A stretch of DNA of 64,000 bases, from positions 987,565 to 1,051,564 of the forward strand of contig LNGK01000006.1 in assembly GCA_001510575.1 (NCBI GenBank), in the 5' to 3' direction. The translations under genes were made by a program, and so were the position numbers. Positions 54,453 through 64,000 of this stretch are shown here, piece by piece (position 1 is the first letter of the stretch; each line of letters begins with the position of its first letter). The notes beneath the pieces are model-generated. The model had not been told where the DNA came from and did no database searches. It saw only the letters and a list, made by a program, of their open reading frames with translations. The DNA comes from Knoxdaviesia capensis (lineage: Eukaryota > Ascomycota > Sordariomycetes > Microascales > Gondwanamycetaceae).

Positions 54453-55636
54453 TTTGCACCGGCGGCGACATCTGTCTTGGGGTACTGTGATCTGGGCGAG
54501 TGTACGATTTGGGTGAAACGGGGGCCTTTGCTTTTATCACTGGAGCTTTTGTATATATCTGTTTGTGAGAAGTATAATATGACGAATCTCCTATGAGCTG
54601 GTTATGCGATTTCTGGAAGTTTGGGAGATGCCCCTGGGTGCTAGTTTTGGGCGGATGGGGAAACCCCAACATCCACACACACACACACGTGGCTAACCCT
54701 AAGAGCCACACATTATCACCACCAGCCACGCCCACAGCGCTGCGCCCAAACTACGCGTGTCTGCCCCGCACCGCCGCCGGCCCGGCGACAGCAACACCAC
54801 CCCGCCCGCGCCAGCTGCCGGCCACCCGGTAAATAAACCGCCAGCGGCACGGGAGTACACCTTATAAGGGCGTGTAAAGTTGTTGTCTTTCGCCGAGAAG
54901 GCGGCTGGGCAGTACCCAGTTCAGGACAAACTCGTGCATTTGGTGGAACGGGACCGACCCTGCTTGACACCCGCGAGTCGCAGGTTCGAATTCCCCCGGG
55001 GGAATTGGGCGATCGGATCGACGACAAGAGATGTAGTCCTATCGAAGCTGGGCGGCGACCACCGGGGTCGAACCAGCGGATGAACTCTTTTTTGTACTCT
55101 ATAATAACGAATATTCTATTCTATCTTGGTATGTGGGATTGGGGATCGATTAAGGCTGGTGTTGGTGAAGCTGGGTGAGAACATGGTGATGATGATTTTT
55201 GTATGGCTTTTTTTTTTTTTTTTTGGTTAGACGTTCGCTCTAGCATACCAGCAGCTAGCATCAACAGGCACTGCACAATGCATCATGTTGTATCTTGAAC
55301 CGACTGGGCGTGAAAAAACCCCCCCAAGAAAAACCGGGAGTATCGGGAAAGGCGCTGTCATTCAATGATGCTATCACGAACTGGCGTTTGTCGCCCACGA
55401 GCCAAAGCACACAAGTCACACACACAAAACCCCCCTTCTGAATTGTATATCGGGCACATGTATATGATTTAGAACTACCCGAATTATCCGCTAATGGAAA
55501 CCGCAAAAAAAAGTCCACCTCAACAACCACCTGCCCTCCCCATGTTTCTTGTGATCTTCTCTAAGTATCCTATCCGAACATTGTCGTACACGGTCTGCAC
55601 CGGTATACGCATCAAAAACAGAGAAGAAGAAACCGC
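54453..55636. other. Intergenic region with structured Pol III-like locus
   Basis: 1.18 kb between the small membrane protein and VPS54. It contains CTAACCCTAA (54693-54702), the structured candidate RNA gene (54862-55093), and a T-rich homopolymer (about 55208-55224). No protein gene was recognised. Confidence 0.5.
54862..55093 (+). ncRNA. Candidate Pol III transcript of unknown identity
   Basis: In order: a TATA-like TTATAAG (54862-54868); two small hairpins (CGCC/GGCG and CTGGG/CCCAG, about 54891-54919); an A-box match TGGTGGAACGG (54941-54951, consensus TRGYNNARNNG); a B-box-like GGTTCGAATTC (54983-54993, one mismatch to GGTTCGANNCC); a perfect 18-bp palindrome (54989-55006); and a T6 terminator (55088-55093). 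A perfect B box in the opposite orientation (GGTTCGACCCC, minus strand 55074-55064) also occurs. No tRNA cloverleaf can be folded, and U6, 5S, RNase P/MRP or SRP signatures were not recognised. It could be a novel small RNA, a tRNA-derived relic or a short SINE. Confidence 0.3.
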
Positions 55637-58600
55637 CTACTTCTCCACCGGCTCGGGAGACTCCGTCTTCGACGGTGCCTCTTCCGGGGACTTCGCCGCA
55701 CCGTCCGACTCCGAGCTGGTCTTCGGCTCGGGTGTTGATGTGGTGACCGGCGCCTCGACCTCGGGCGCCGCGCTGGCAATGGTCTTGCTCTCGATGATCT
55801 TGGTGAGATGCCCGCTGACTGCGTCAAAGCCTGGAATCTTATTCAGGGTGGATCCAAGCAGTTCAACGTCTCGGAGCATGCTACACCAAACACCCAAGAA
55901 TCATGAATGTTAGTACAGACTTGTTTGCAAAGGGGGGGAGAAGGGAGCAAACGAACCTTGCGCGACCGGCTTCCGTCTTCGGGTCCGCCGCGTCGTATGC
56001 ATTTCCCAGATTCTCCTTGTAGCTAGCAAAGACCGGGATAATGATCATATCGAGCGGCCGGTCGGGCATGTGCTTGGTGAGCACGCGGTGCAGGATCGCC
56101 GTTTCCTTCGCCAACACCTCAGCGTATTGGTGTGGCTGTGCAGACGCCTCGTCGGTCCAATCGGTGGCCGCCACCGACCGCGCAAACGCCGCCGCGCGCC
56201 GACTCATCATCTCCACCAGCTTCTGGAAGATGCTGTCCTGGTGCTCCTGCAGCAGACGGCGCACCTTGTCGAACTCGCCCATCAGCGTCGCCGTGCTCGA
56301 CTGCCCGCCGCCGCCAGCACCGCCACCACCCGAGCCTGATGAGCCGCCGCCGCCGCCGCCACCGGAACCGGAACCGGAACCGGAACCGGCGTGGCGCCGG
56401 ACGAACTCGCGCGCGTGGGGGATCAGGGCCGCGATAAACGCCAGCGATTGGGCCGCCAGCGCGAGGTGCTTCGTGGCAATGTTCTTGAGGCCGGCCGACC
56501 GTGTGGCGCCAGCTCCCAGGATGAGCTGCGTGCACCGTGAGTTGAACATGTTCAGGAATGCAACAAGCGACGTCGCGATGTCGACGGTCATCGACGGAAT
56601 TCCCGCGATCAACCGCAGGAAGTGCGTCATGCCGTCGAGACAGAGAACCGCTGATGTGGGCAGCAAGAAAGTCTCGAGGTCGATGGTAGCCGTCCGCGTC
56701 TTCTGCTTTGCCGGCGCTGTACCGTTAGCCGCGGCGGGGTCGGCATCAGATGGAGGAGGTGCTTCTTCGGGATCTTTGGACTCGTCATACGGGATGTAGA
56801 TCTTGGTGGTTTGCGCCCATACTGCCGGATCGTTCATACTACATTCCAGAACCTGTTCCAGATGGGTGACATCTCGCCCGGCGAAATCACGGGCGTTCCA
56901 CTTATCCGACTCCATTCCCAGCGCAAGCTTCTGGATCTCCATGTTGCCGTGCTCTTTGATGTAATCCATGATGTGGCTGTTCACAACTGTCTTCAGACTG
57001 GTACCGCCACGGCCGGAAATAGCTTCACATTCAGTGGCAAACAGGAGATTCAAGTTGAAGTACCGTAGGAACCACGTCAGCGGCAGGTGGGTGCTTTGAC
57101 CGGACCGCACGCGGAGGACGCGGATGATCTTATCATGGGCGGTATCAACAGCCTGGCCCAAAAGATTGCCCAGGTCGAGGCTGAGGTGCATCTCCTCCTG
57201 GATTTCGAAATCCGAGAAGTCCGGCTTGTCGCCACCAACGACGGGCGGCCGGCCGGGATTGGGACTGTGCAATGGGGACCGCATCGGCGGCGACTTGATG
57301 CCGGCCGCAGCTGCTGGCCCCGCCAATGAGCTGCCCACATCTAACAGCACCTTGGCCTGGATCGAGAATCGCCGGAGGGTTTCCGTAACGGTCACGTAGA
57401 TTCGCGCAAGGAGGTCTTCGGCGTCGGAAGGGTCGAGGGCACGGAGATTCCGGGCGAGGATCGAGGACTTCTCTTGGGTCGACAACCCGCGGGAGCCAGT
57501 ACCAACAGTCGAAGACGACATTACTGATTCGTTATCGTCGTCGTTAGCACTGGGCAAAGGGCGGCGGACGATGCTCCGGATCTCTCGCAGCAAGCTTTCG
57601 CGGTAGGCCGACACAGCGGCCGCGACATGGTTCGCCCGGTGCAGTCCGAGAACAACAGGAAGCAGAGCGGTACGGAGCTCGGTAGTGGATGCCAAGTACG
57701 ACGGAAACGCCGATTGTTCGCGTGTGTGGCCGCCACGTGCCCGGATGGCCATGTTGGTCCAGCGCAGAAGAACATCGCTTGTCGAACACGAGTCGCAGTG
57801 GCGTCGAAGATCGGCAAGCAGCAGAGTCTGGAACTTTGATTCATATGCACGGCCAATCCTTAGGCGCAGACTGTTGATGTCGTTATCCACGCCTTGGAGG
57901 ATGTTGACTCCTTGCAGATCAGTCAATCGAGATGGTGGCAGGCAAGCACTGCCCTCGCGTCCTAAACCCGCATCCTCTTCGCCAACGATCAAAGCCTCTA
58001 GAGCATCGATGCTGGCCAGTGCTGCCTCCAAGTTGCCCTCGTCCACGAGCGATTCGCAATATTCAACGCCGTCAACCACATACTTGAGCTGGATCATGGC
58101 GTCGGCGAGGATCTGCACATTGTCTCGGCGGCGTCGCTGTTGCATTATATCAATCCCGGTCTGCACTACCTCGGTGTCGAGAGCAGCGAGCTCTTTCCGG
58201 AGATTCTGAATTCGATCGACGGAATCAGACGCTTCCTGGTGGAGTTCGCGCAGAGATCCCAAAGCCGAAAAGAAGGTGGCAGATGCGGTGGATATCGAGT
58301 TGATGAGGTGAACCTCAACAGTGTCCATGTACCACGAAAGCTTCTCTTGAAGGATAGCATTGGTGGCCAAAGCTTTCCGCGGGGCGACCGAGATGCCGTT
58401 GTTCGACTGCTTGTCCTCGGTGGGAGGGACGACTTCGGATCGTTCGCTGACAACGTCAAAGGTTCGCGGGTTTTCGAGGTGGAAGTCCTCTTCGAAGTAT
58501 ACGTTCGGAATGGTGGAGAGGGGCGGCGGGCCTTGTTGGTGGCCGCGACGGCTGTGATTGGAGCTTGTTCGTCGGTACGTAGAATGCGGCAGGCCAATAT

Positions 58601-59348
58601 CTGGGTTCGACGATATGGAAGATTTTCGAGTCGGAGACGGCCGGCTGCCCGGCCGGGAGTAGTGCTCGTCTCCCGCATCGGAGTCGTCGTCACGGCCACG
58701 CGACCTTACGGACTCCGACTCTTCTTCACTCTCCTTTGCTCGTTGGAGTTGTTCGTACAGGGCGCTGATCTGGGTTAGGTAGGGGCGGAAGTCGGCGGCA
58801 TCGATGTGGGGAATGTTCGTGAGGGGTACAGGAGGAATATCTCGGGCGGTCGGCGGTTTATGGGCCGTCGATAACGGGGCGGATGTATGAGGCTGAAGGC
58901 CGGTTCGGAGAATGGGAGGTTGGAGAAGAGTCGAGATGGCTGGAGATACTGCGTATTAGCTAAGCCCAGGATCGGATGATATAGACACACGGGACATACC
59001 GTTCTGGCCGGACTCTACCAGGCCGTTGCTCCACGGCGTGTGTGAGGAATCAAGAGAGCCGCCTACGGAGTGGATGGAACTTGCTGTCGAGCCTCGCCTC
59101 GCCATCTGGCCGGGCCGGAGCGAGCCTTGTCTATACATGGGAGAAAGGGGGGCCGTCTGGTTAGACAGGCATGAACCAAAGCAAAGCTTGGATTAAGGCG
59201 GAACGGCCGTGACACGTGGGGTTGATAACGAAGAGAGGAGCGCGAACACGGGTGCCTAGCAGTACCTGGAATGATATGTGTCATGACTCCCGCCGGGCGA
59301 CGGAGGCATTCGCCGGTCGGAGGAGTCGCGCCGGGTCGGAGAGAACAT
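55637..59348 (-). CDS. VPS54: VPS54, GARP tethering complex subunit
   Basis: Subunit of the Golgi-associated retrograde protein complex, which tethers endosome-derived vesicles to the trans-Golgi (family knowledge). Exons are 59348-59266, 59130-59000, 58948-55957 and 55880-55637 (phases 2, 1, 2), giving 1149 aa. The N-terminus is low complexity (MFSPTRRDSSDRR, then RGSTASSIHSVGG). Conserved blocks are SPAISTLLQPPILRTGLQPHT, ARDIPPVPLTNIPHIDAADFRPYL, the coiled-coil-rich CATCHR region after ATNAILQEKLSWYMDTVE, and a C-terminal Vps54 domain ending GRARSMLRDVELLGSTLNKIPGF. Gly/Ser repeats encoded by a CCGGAA-type tandem repeat sit near 56335-56395. The exon 3 donor is GTTCGT (weak). Exons 1-2 were assigned by phase and by resemblance to fungal Vps54 N-termini. 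It is divergent from MCM5. Confidence 0.9.
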
Positions 59349-59764
59349 GTTGGCCGATACGATACGATCGGGGGAGAGGCCGGAGCGGAAGGATCAACGG
59401 GAAGAAGCCAACGGCAGAGCTATAGCACCAAGCAACAACGACGAAAGGTGCCAACATCTACAATTGGCATCAATGCATATGAGCAGCTCTCCGGGGTATC
59501 ATCGCTTAAGCAGAACTGAACGGAGAGAAGAACGAAGCTAAGAAAAGAGAACAAAAGTGGAACAAGGGTAGTTGAAACGGAAATTATCACCTGCAACTCC
59601 CACCACATTCATATCACTACAGCCACATTTTGGCCCACTTTTCCACATAGGAAAAAAGTCCCAAGTACCTTTTCTTTTCGCGCACTTAAACTCCAAGTTC
59701 CATCAGAGAGCTTGGCTTTGCACGATGGCATATTGCCGGGGATTACCCAGTATCAGTGGCACTA

Positions 59765-59772
59765 GTCACGTG
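59765..59772. promoter_or_regulatory. Cbf1/bHLH-type box GTCACGTG
   Basis: Exact RTCACRTG match in the VPS54/MCM5 promoter region, about 340 bp upstream of the MCM5 ATG and 60 bp from the MCB cluster. Same 8-mer as at 3553 and 42806. Confidence 0.4.
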
Positions 59773-59828
59773 GAGAACGCGCCACAGGGCCAGCCACACC
59801 CACTTGCATTGTGGCGCAAACCGCTTAA

Positions 59829-59856
59829 ACGCGTCGTGAGACGCGTCGAGACGCGC
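59829..59856. promoter_or_regulatory. MCB cluster (ACGCGT x2, ACGCGC) upstream of MCM5
   Basis: ACGCGT at 59829-59834 and 59841-59846, and ACGCGC at 59851-59856, within 28 bp and about 260 bp upstream of the MCM5 ATG. ACGCGT is the MluI cell-cycle box bound by MBF (Mbp1/Swi6 or Res/Cdc10) at G1/S genes in yeasts. Clustering beside a replication helicase gene makes this a good functional candidate. Confidence 0.6.
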
Positions 59857-60112
59857 TGTGGACGTGTTCAATTAAAGCCCCTGTTGAAAGTTTGTGCAGG
59901 GAGGTTCTCTTAATCTTTCACAATCTCTTGATACTTCATTCTTTGCCCCTCCTCCACATGTCTGACTGCTGTACCGACATCTGAGTTTCTCCATACTTGA
60001 AGCACCAGAGCTGTCATCACCTTTACCCTCCTGACTCTTCACCGTCTCTTGGTTCTTTGCGTGCTTGCCACCCCGCACATCTACTGCCTCAACACCGTTC
60101 ACCACCTCCAAA

Positions 60113-62519
60113 ATGGATCGCCAGTCGGTGTTCTCGGCGCGGGTGTTCGATCCCGCTAACAGCGGCACCACCGACGACACGCGCCTGCAGACACTGGCTG
60201 AGGCTCGCTCCTTTATCTTCGACTTTCGGCTGGAAAATCGCTTCGTGTACCGGTACGTATCGACCACCCGGGATCGGAGATGAGTGGCGGTGTGCACGAC
60301 AATGTATCTAACAGATGGGCGGCGTTATACAGTGACCAACTGCGCGAGAATGCGCTGTTGAAGAAATACTACTGCGATATCAACGTTGGCGATCTCATCA
60401 ACTTCAACTCAAACCTGGCTCATCGTCTAGTCACAGATCCAGCCGAGGTTATTCCCCTGGTACGTTCCCAGATGATCCGCACACACACCCCACCATTTCG
60501 CTTTCGACGGCTAATCGTGTCATCTCCTATCCACAGTTCGAAGAAGCCTTGAAGGCGTGCACCCACCGCATCATCTTCCCCCATGAAGCCAAGCCTCTTA
60601 TCCCACACCACCAACTGCTGCTACACTCCGATGCCCAGCTTACCAGTATTCGAGACCTCACCTCCGCCACCATTGCGAAACTGGTGCGAGTTCCCGGAAT
60701 CGTCATCGGCACGTCGGTCATGTCGTCCAAAGCCTCGACTCTGTTCATCCAGTGCCGGAACTGCCAACACACCCAGACCATCCCCGTGCTGGGCGGTTTC
60801 ACCGCCGTCTCGCTGCCCCGGCAGTGCGCGCGCGAGCGTGTTGCGAACGACCCGAACGAAAAGTGCCCGCTCGACCCGTACTTTGTCATGCACGAACGGT
60901 CGCAGTTCGTGGACCAGCAGATCATCAAGCTACAGGAAGCCCCCGACCAGGTTCCCGTTGGTGAATTGCCGCGTCATGTGCTCATCTCGGCCGATCGGTT
61001 CTTGACCAACCGTGTCGTTCCCGGATCCCGTTGCACCGTGACCGGTGTCTTCTCCATCTACCAGAACAAGGCGTCGCGCAATTCGTCGACGAGCGGAGCT
61101 GTGGCTATCCGGACCCCGTACCTCCGGGCCGTGGGAATCCAGACCGATCTGGACAAGACGGCCAAGGGCCAGGCCATCTTTTCTGAAGAGGAGGAGCAGG
61201 AGTTCCTGGAGCTGAGCCGGCGGCCTGATCTGTATAACTTGCTGACAGACTGTATTGCGCCGTCCATCTACGGCAACCGCGACATCAAGAAGGCGATTCT
61301 GTGCCTGTTGATGGGCGGATCGAAAAAGATTCTCCCGGACGGCATGAAGCTGCGCGGCGACATCAACGTGCTGCTTCTCGGTGACCCCGGAACCGCCAAG
61401 TCGCAGCTGCTGAAGTTCGTCGAGCGGGCGGCCCCGATCTGCATCTACACGTCGGGCAAGGGCTCGTCGGCGGCCGGTTTGACGGCGTCGGTGCAGCGCG
61501 ACCAGTCGACGCGCGAGTTCTACCTCGAGGGCGGCGCCATGGTGCTGGCCGACGGCGGCGTGGTGTGCATTGACGAGTTCGACAAGATGCGGGACGAGGA
61601 CCGTGTGGCCATCCACGAGGCCATGGAGCAGCAGACCATTTCCATTGCCAAGGCCGGCATCACCACCATTCTCAATGCGCGGACTTCCGTGCTGGCGGCG
61701 GCGAACCCGATCTTTGGTCGGTACGACGATATGAAGACGCCTGGAGAGAACATCGACTTCCAGACCACCATCCTATCGCGTTTCGATATGATCTTCATTG
61801 TGCGTGATGCGCATAGCCGCGCGCGGGACGAGACTATTGCCAAGCACGTCATGGGCATCCAGATGGGCAAGAATGGCGTTGAGGACCAGGCGGAGGCCGA
61901 GGTTCCTGTGGACAAGATGCGGCGCTACATCAGCTACTGCAAGACGTGAGTATCCATCCCTCTCTGCCCGTACTTTGCTTTTCCTCACGGCTTTATCAGC
62001 TAACAACCATCTCCGACCCGTAACAGTCGCTGTGCCCCCCGCATCAGTCCCGAGGCCGCGGACAAGCTCTCGTCGCACTTCGTGTCGATCCGGCGCCAAG
62101 TGCACGCCGCCGAGATCGAAGCTAACACGCGGTCGTCGATCCCCATCACCGTGCGACAGCTGGAAGCCATAGTACGCATCACAGAGTCGCTGGCGAAGAT
62201 GACGCTGTCGCCGATTGCGACGGAGGAGCACGTCGACGAGGCCATCCGGCTGTTCCTGGCGTCGACCATGGACGCCGTCAACCAGGGCAGCAACCAGGCC
62301 AGCCGCGAGCTGTCGGCCGAGGTGTCGCGCGTCGAGGTTGAGCTGAAGCGCCGGCTGCCGATCGGCTGGAGCACCAGCCTGGCCACCCTGCGCCGCGAGA
62401 TGGTCGAGGGCAAGGGCTTCAGCGAGCAGGCGCTCAACCGCGCGCTGGCCCATCTGCAGCATAAGGATACCATCATCTTCCGCAACCAGGGCTCGCAGGT
62501 GTATCGCAACGGTGCTTAG
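60113..62519 (+). CDS. MCM5: MCM5, replicative helicase subunit
   Basis: Subunit of the hexameric MCM2-7 helicase loaded at origins in G1 (family knowledge). Exons are 60113-60252, 60315-60459, 60537-61945 and 62027-62519 (phases 2, 0, 2), giving 728 aa, the usual length. The N-terminus is MDRQSVFSARVFDP. The zinc-binding segment starts at about C168 (CRNCQHTQT, later QC and KCPLDPYF). In the AAA+ core, Walker A GDPGTAKSQLLK begins at residue 377, Walker B is CIDEFDKM, and the arginine finger is SRFDMIF. The C-terminus has the winged-helix-like end (AHLQHKDTIIFRNQGSQVYR). All splice phases agree, and the acceptors TCTAACAG and GTAACAG are typical. MCB boxes lie upstream. Confidence 0.96.
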
Positions 62520-64000
62520 TTAGGGTTTAACGGGATTGTGCTTGAACGTCTTTTCTCTCTGTCATGTTTACGTTTGTTAATTCCTTTTTTTCTTCTTTTG
62601 CTTTGCTACGGCGTAAGGGTTGGAGGAATCAGATGAATGTATATGTTTCAATATGAAGGCGACTAGTTTTGTGAACTATTCCCATGTGCCAAATCCGCTC
62701 TGTTCGTACCCCTTTCCTCACTATTGCAAACCGACACCGCAATCGTGAGCTTCTCACCACCCGTTCGTTTCTAACTGTAAAACTGAGACCAGTGTGGGGT
62801 ATTCCGAATATATACTGTGCCGCTTCCCCGTTGGACTAGCTCCGCGCCGGTCGAGTTCCGGTCGTAACCGGCCCCGTGTTAGTACCGGCCGGTCCATTTA
62901 GCACCACATCCCGAATCTTCCCCGGGACACGTTTCTGGTCTCCCAGGCGAGGACTCCCTTAGAGCCCTTCATTATGGGGAACTACCCCTTATTAATAATG
63001 CGATGACGCGGCCATGTCCAGACTTGCTTCCGCTCGTGATAACCTTAATATCTCGGGTTACAAATCTGCATTTCCTCACACCGATGCCATGCTTGCCATG
63101 GCAGAGGAGTTTGAGAAGGAAGCAGGAAATCCCGACTGTGGCAAATGCATATATTCGTACAGTATCATTTTGCTAAATACATACACGGAAATCTCCCCGT
63201 GATGACGGATTATCGGTAAATGACGACATTTCATATGGTGCGGGAGGGCATGATTTCTCACACAGCTGCGTCCCACGGAGAAACATCAGAAGGAAAGCTA
63301 CACTTTCGAGGGAATCAGTAACCAGCTCGATACTAATAATTTTTGTAGTTGTCCAATAGACGGGGAATCACTTGGGTATGACACAAAGTGCACGAACCGG
63401 TGGGGCTCTAGTCAAGGAGCCAGAGTCGTTGGCGTAACGATGAAGCAAAAGCCCCGAAAGAACTTCGTGCGGTATCCGCATATACGAGAAAGGCTTCACG
63501 CATGCTGGCTTTTAAGTTCCGTCCAGGTTCAAGCCAGAAGGGCTTTGCGGGATTCTTTCACAGCTGTTGAAGATTGGCGAAGACGACCAGCACTATCTGG
63601 GCACACCCACACATCACCGTTGCATTTACATATATCACTGAAACATCATTCAATGGTTTAGAAGAGAGAACATATGAAGTTTATATTTCCGTATAAATGT
63701 TACTGATCCCTATGTTGGCAGCGTAGATTTGGCCTTCCATATCGCGGGCGAGGGACGCCGCCGGGTATCTATCAAATACAAAAAGGAACGGAGCTTCCAT
63801 AGATCAAAACAAAAAGAATCGTGAGCGCTAAGTGTCGTAAGGTAGGAGGATCAAATCGTAAACAAATTGAGGCAAGGGGATGGGCAGGTAGATGTTCCAT
63901 TACGAAGGAGTGACCGAGGGCAAAAAAAAGAAAGAAATGCTGCCAGCAGCGGATGGTTGTTTCGGTCACTCAATCGTTTAGGAGTGAAAAGGGGTAACGA
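62520..64000. other. Gene-free right end
   Basis: 1.48 kb. A telomere-like TTAGGGTTTAA (62520-62530) directly follows the MCM5 stop. A GC-rich segment with short inverted repeats (62840-62940, built on CCGGTC/GACCGG) is visible. Open frames are short and unlike proteins. A gene beginning beyond the right edge cannot be excluded. Confidence 0.5.

Larger units (their letters stand above)
59349..60112. promoter_or_regulatory. Divergent intergenic region VPS54 / MCM5
   Basis: 764 bp. It contains GTCACGTG (59765-59772) and three MCB-like boxes (59829-59856) on the MCM5 side. No gene is present. Confidence 0.55.

Noticed and set aside
54933..55010. tRNA gene on the plus strand suggested by the GGTTCGAA box
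   Set aside because: The T-arm stem (GCAGG against TCCCC) does not pair, and no 3' acceptor complement to the 5' end exists. Kept only as a candidate Pol III locus.
56335..56400. Tandem repeat as a mobile or structural element
   Set aside because: The GGAACC-type repeat is inside VPS54 and simply encodes a Gly/Ser linker.
1..64000. CRISPR array, transposon or retroelement
   Set aside because: No spaced repeat array, and no reverse transcriptase, transposase or integrase motif was seen in any frame.

Overview
The window is nuclear DNA from a fungus, most likely a filamentous ascomycete (Pezizomycotina). Genes are split by short spliceosomal introns, mostly 50-130 nt, with GTAAGT or GTATGT donors and CTAAC-type branch sites. 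Coding DNA is GC-rich and intergenic DNA is poorer in GC. Every recognisable product is a eukaryotic housekeeping protein with a fungal-type sequence. Exon joins were worked out by hand from splice sites. All proposed models except the gene cut by the left edge keep frame, but none is backed by transcript data.

Layout. 0-3.2 kb: LSG1 (60S export GTPase, cut by the left edge) is divergent from LTV1 (40S biogenesis). 4.0-8.9 kb: SAC3 (TREX-2 mRNA export). 9.5-11.5 kb (-): the first of three paralogous type I membrane proteins with a 12-cysteine ectodomain. 13.7-16.0 kb (-): CBF5, an intron-rich pseudouridine synthase. 19.9-21.9 kb (+): second paralogue. 22.8-26.6 kb (-): an NTA1-type N-terminal amidase with a disordered tail of about 900 residues. 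29.6-31.4 kb (-): an unrecognised predicted secreted protein. 35.9-37.6 kb (+): third paralogue. From 38 kb onward the region is compact: a Derlin, a small HIG1-like membrane protein, RFC4, the P4-ATPase NEO1, the CYC2-like mitochondrial flavoprotein, a small coiled-coil protein, CDC16/APC6, a small glycine-rich membrane protein, VPS54 and MCM5. The last 1.5 kb shows no gene.

How the genes relate. Most belong to core growth functions: ribosome assembly (LSG1, LTV1, CBF5), mRNA export (SAC3), DNA replication and the cell cycle (RFC4, MCM5, CDC16), and secretion or membrane homeostasis (NEO1, VPS54, Derlin). Several form divergent pairs sharing one promoter: LSG1/LTV1, RFC4/NEO1 and VPS54/MCM5. 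Telomere-like TTAGGGTT boxes recur in intergenic DNA. GTCACGTG boxes occur in three intergenic regions next to growth genes, and MCB-like ACGCGT boxes lie upstream of MCM5.

The 9.5-38 kb segment differs. Its three 12-Cys receptor-like paralogues and one secreted protein of unknown function sit among long non-coding stretches of 2-4.5 kb, several of which are pyrimidine-rich in the sense of the next gene. This is the part most likely to hold undescribed biology. A structured, Pol III-like locus near 55 kb is the best candidate for an unannotated RNA gene.
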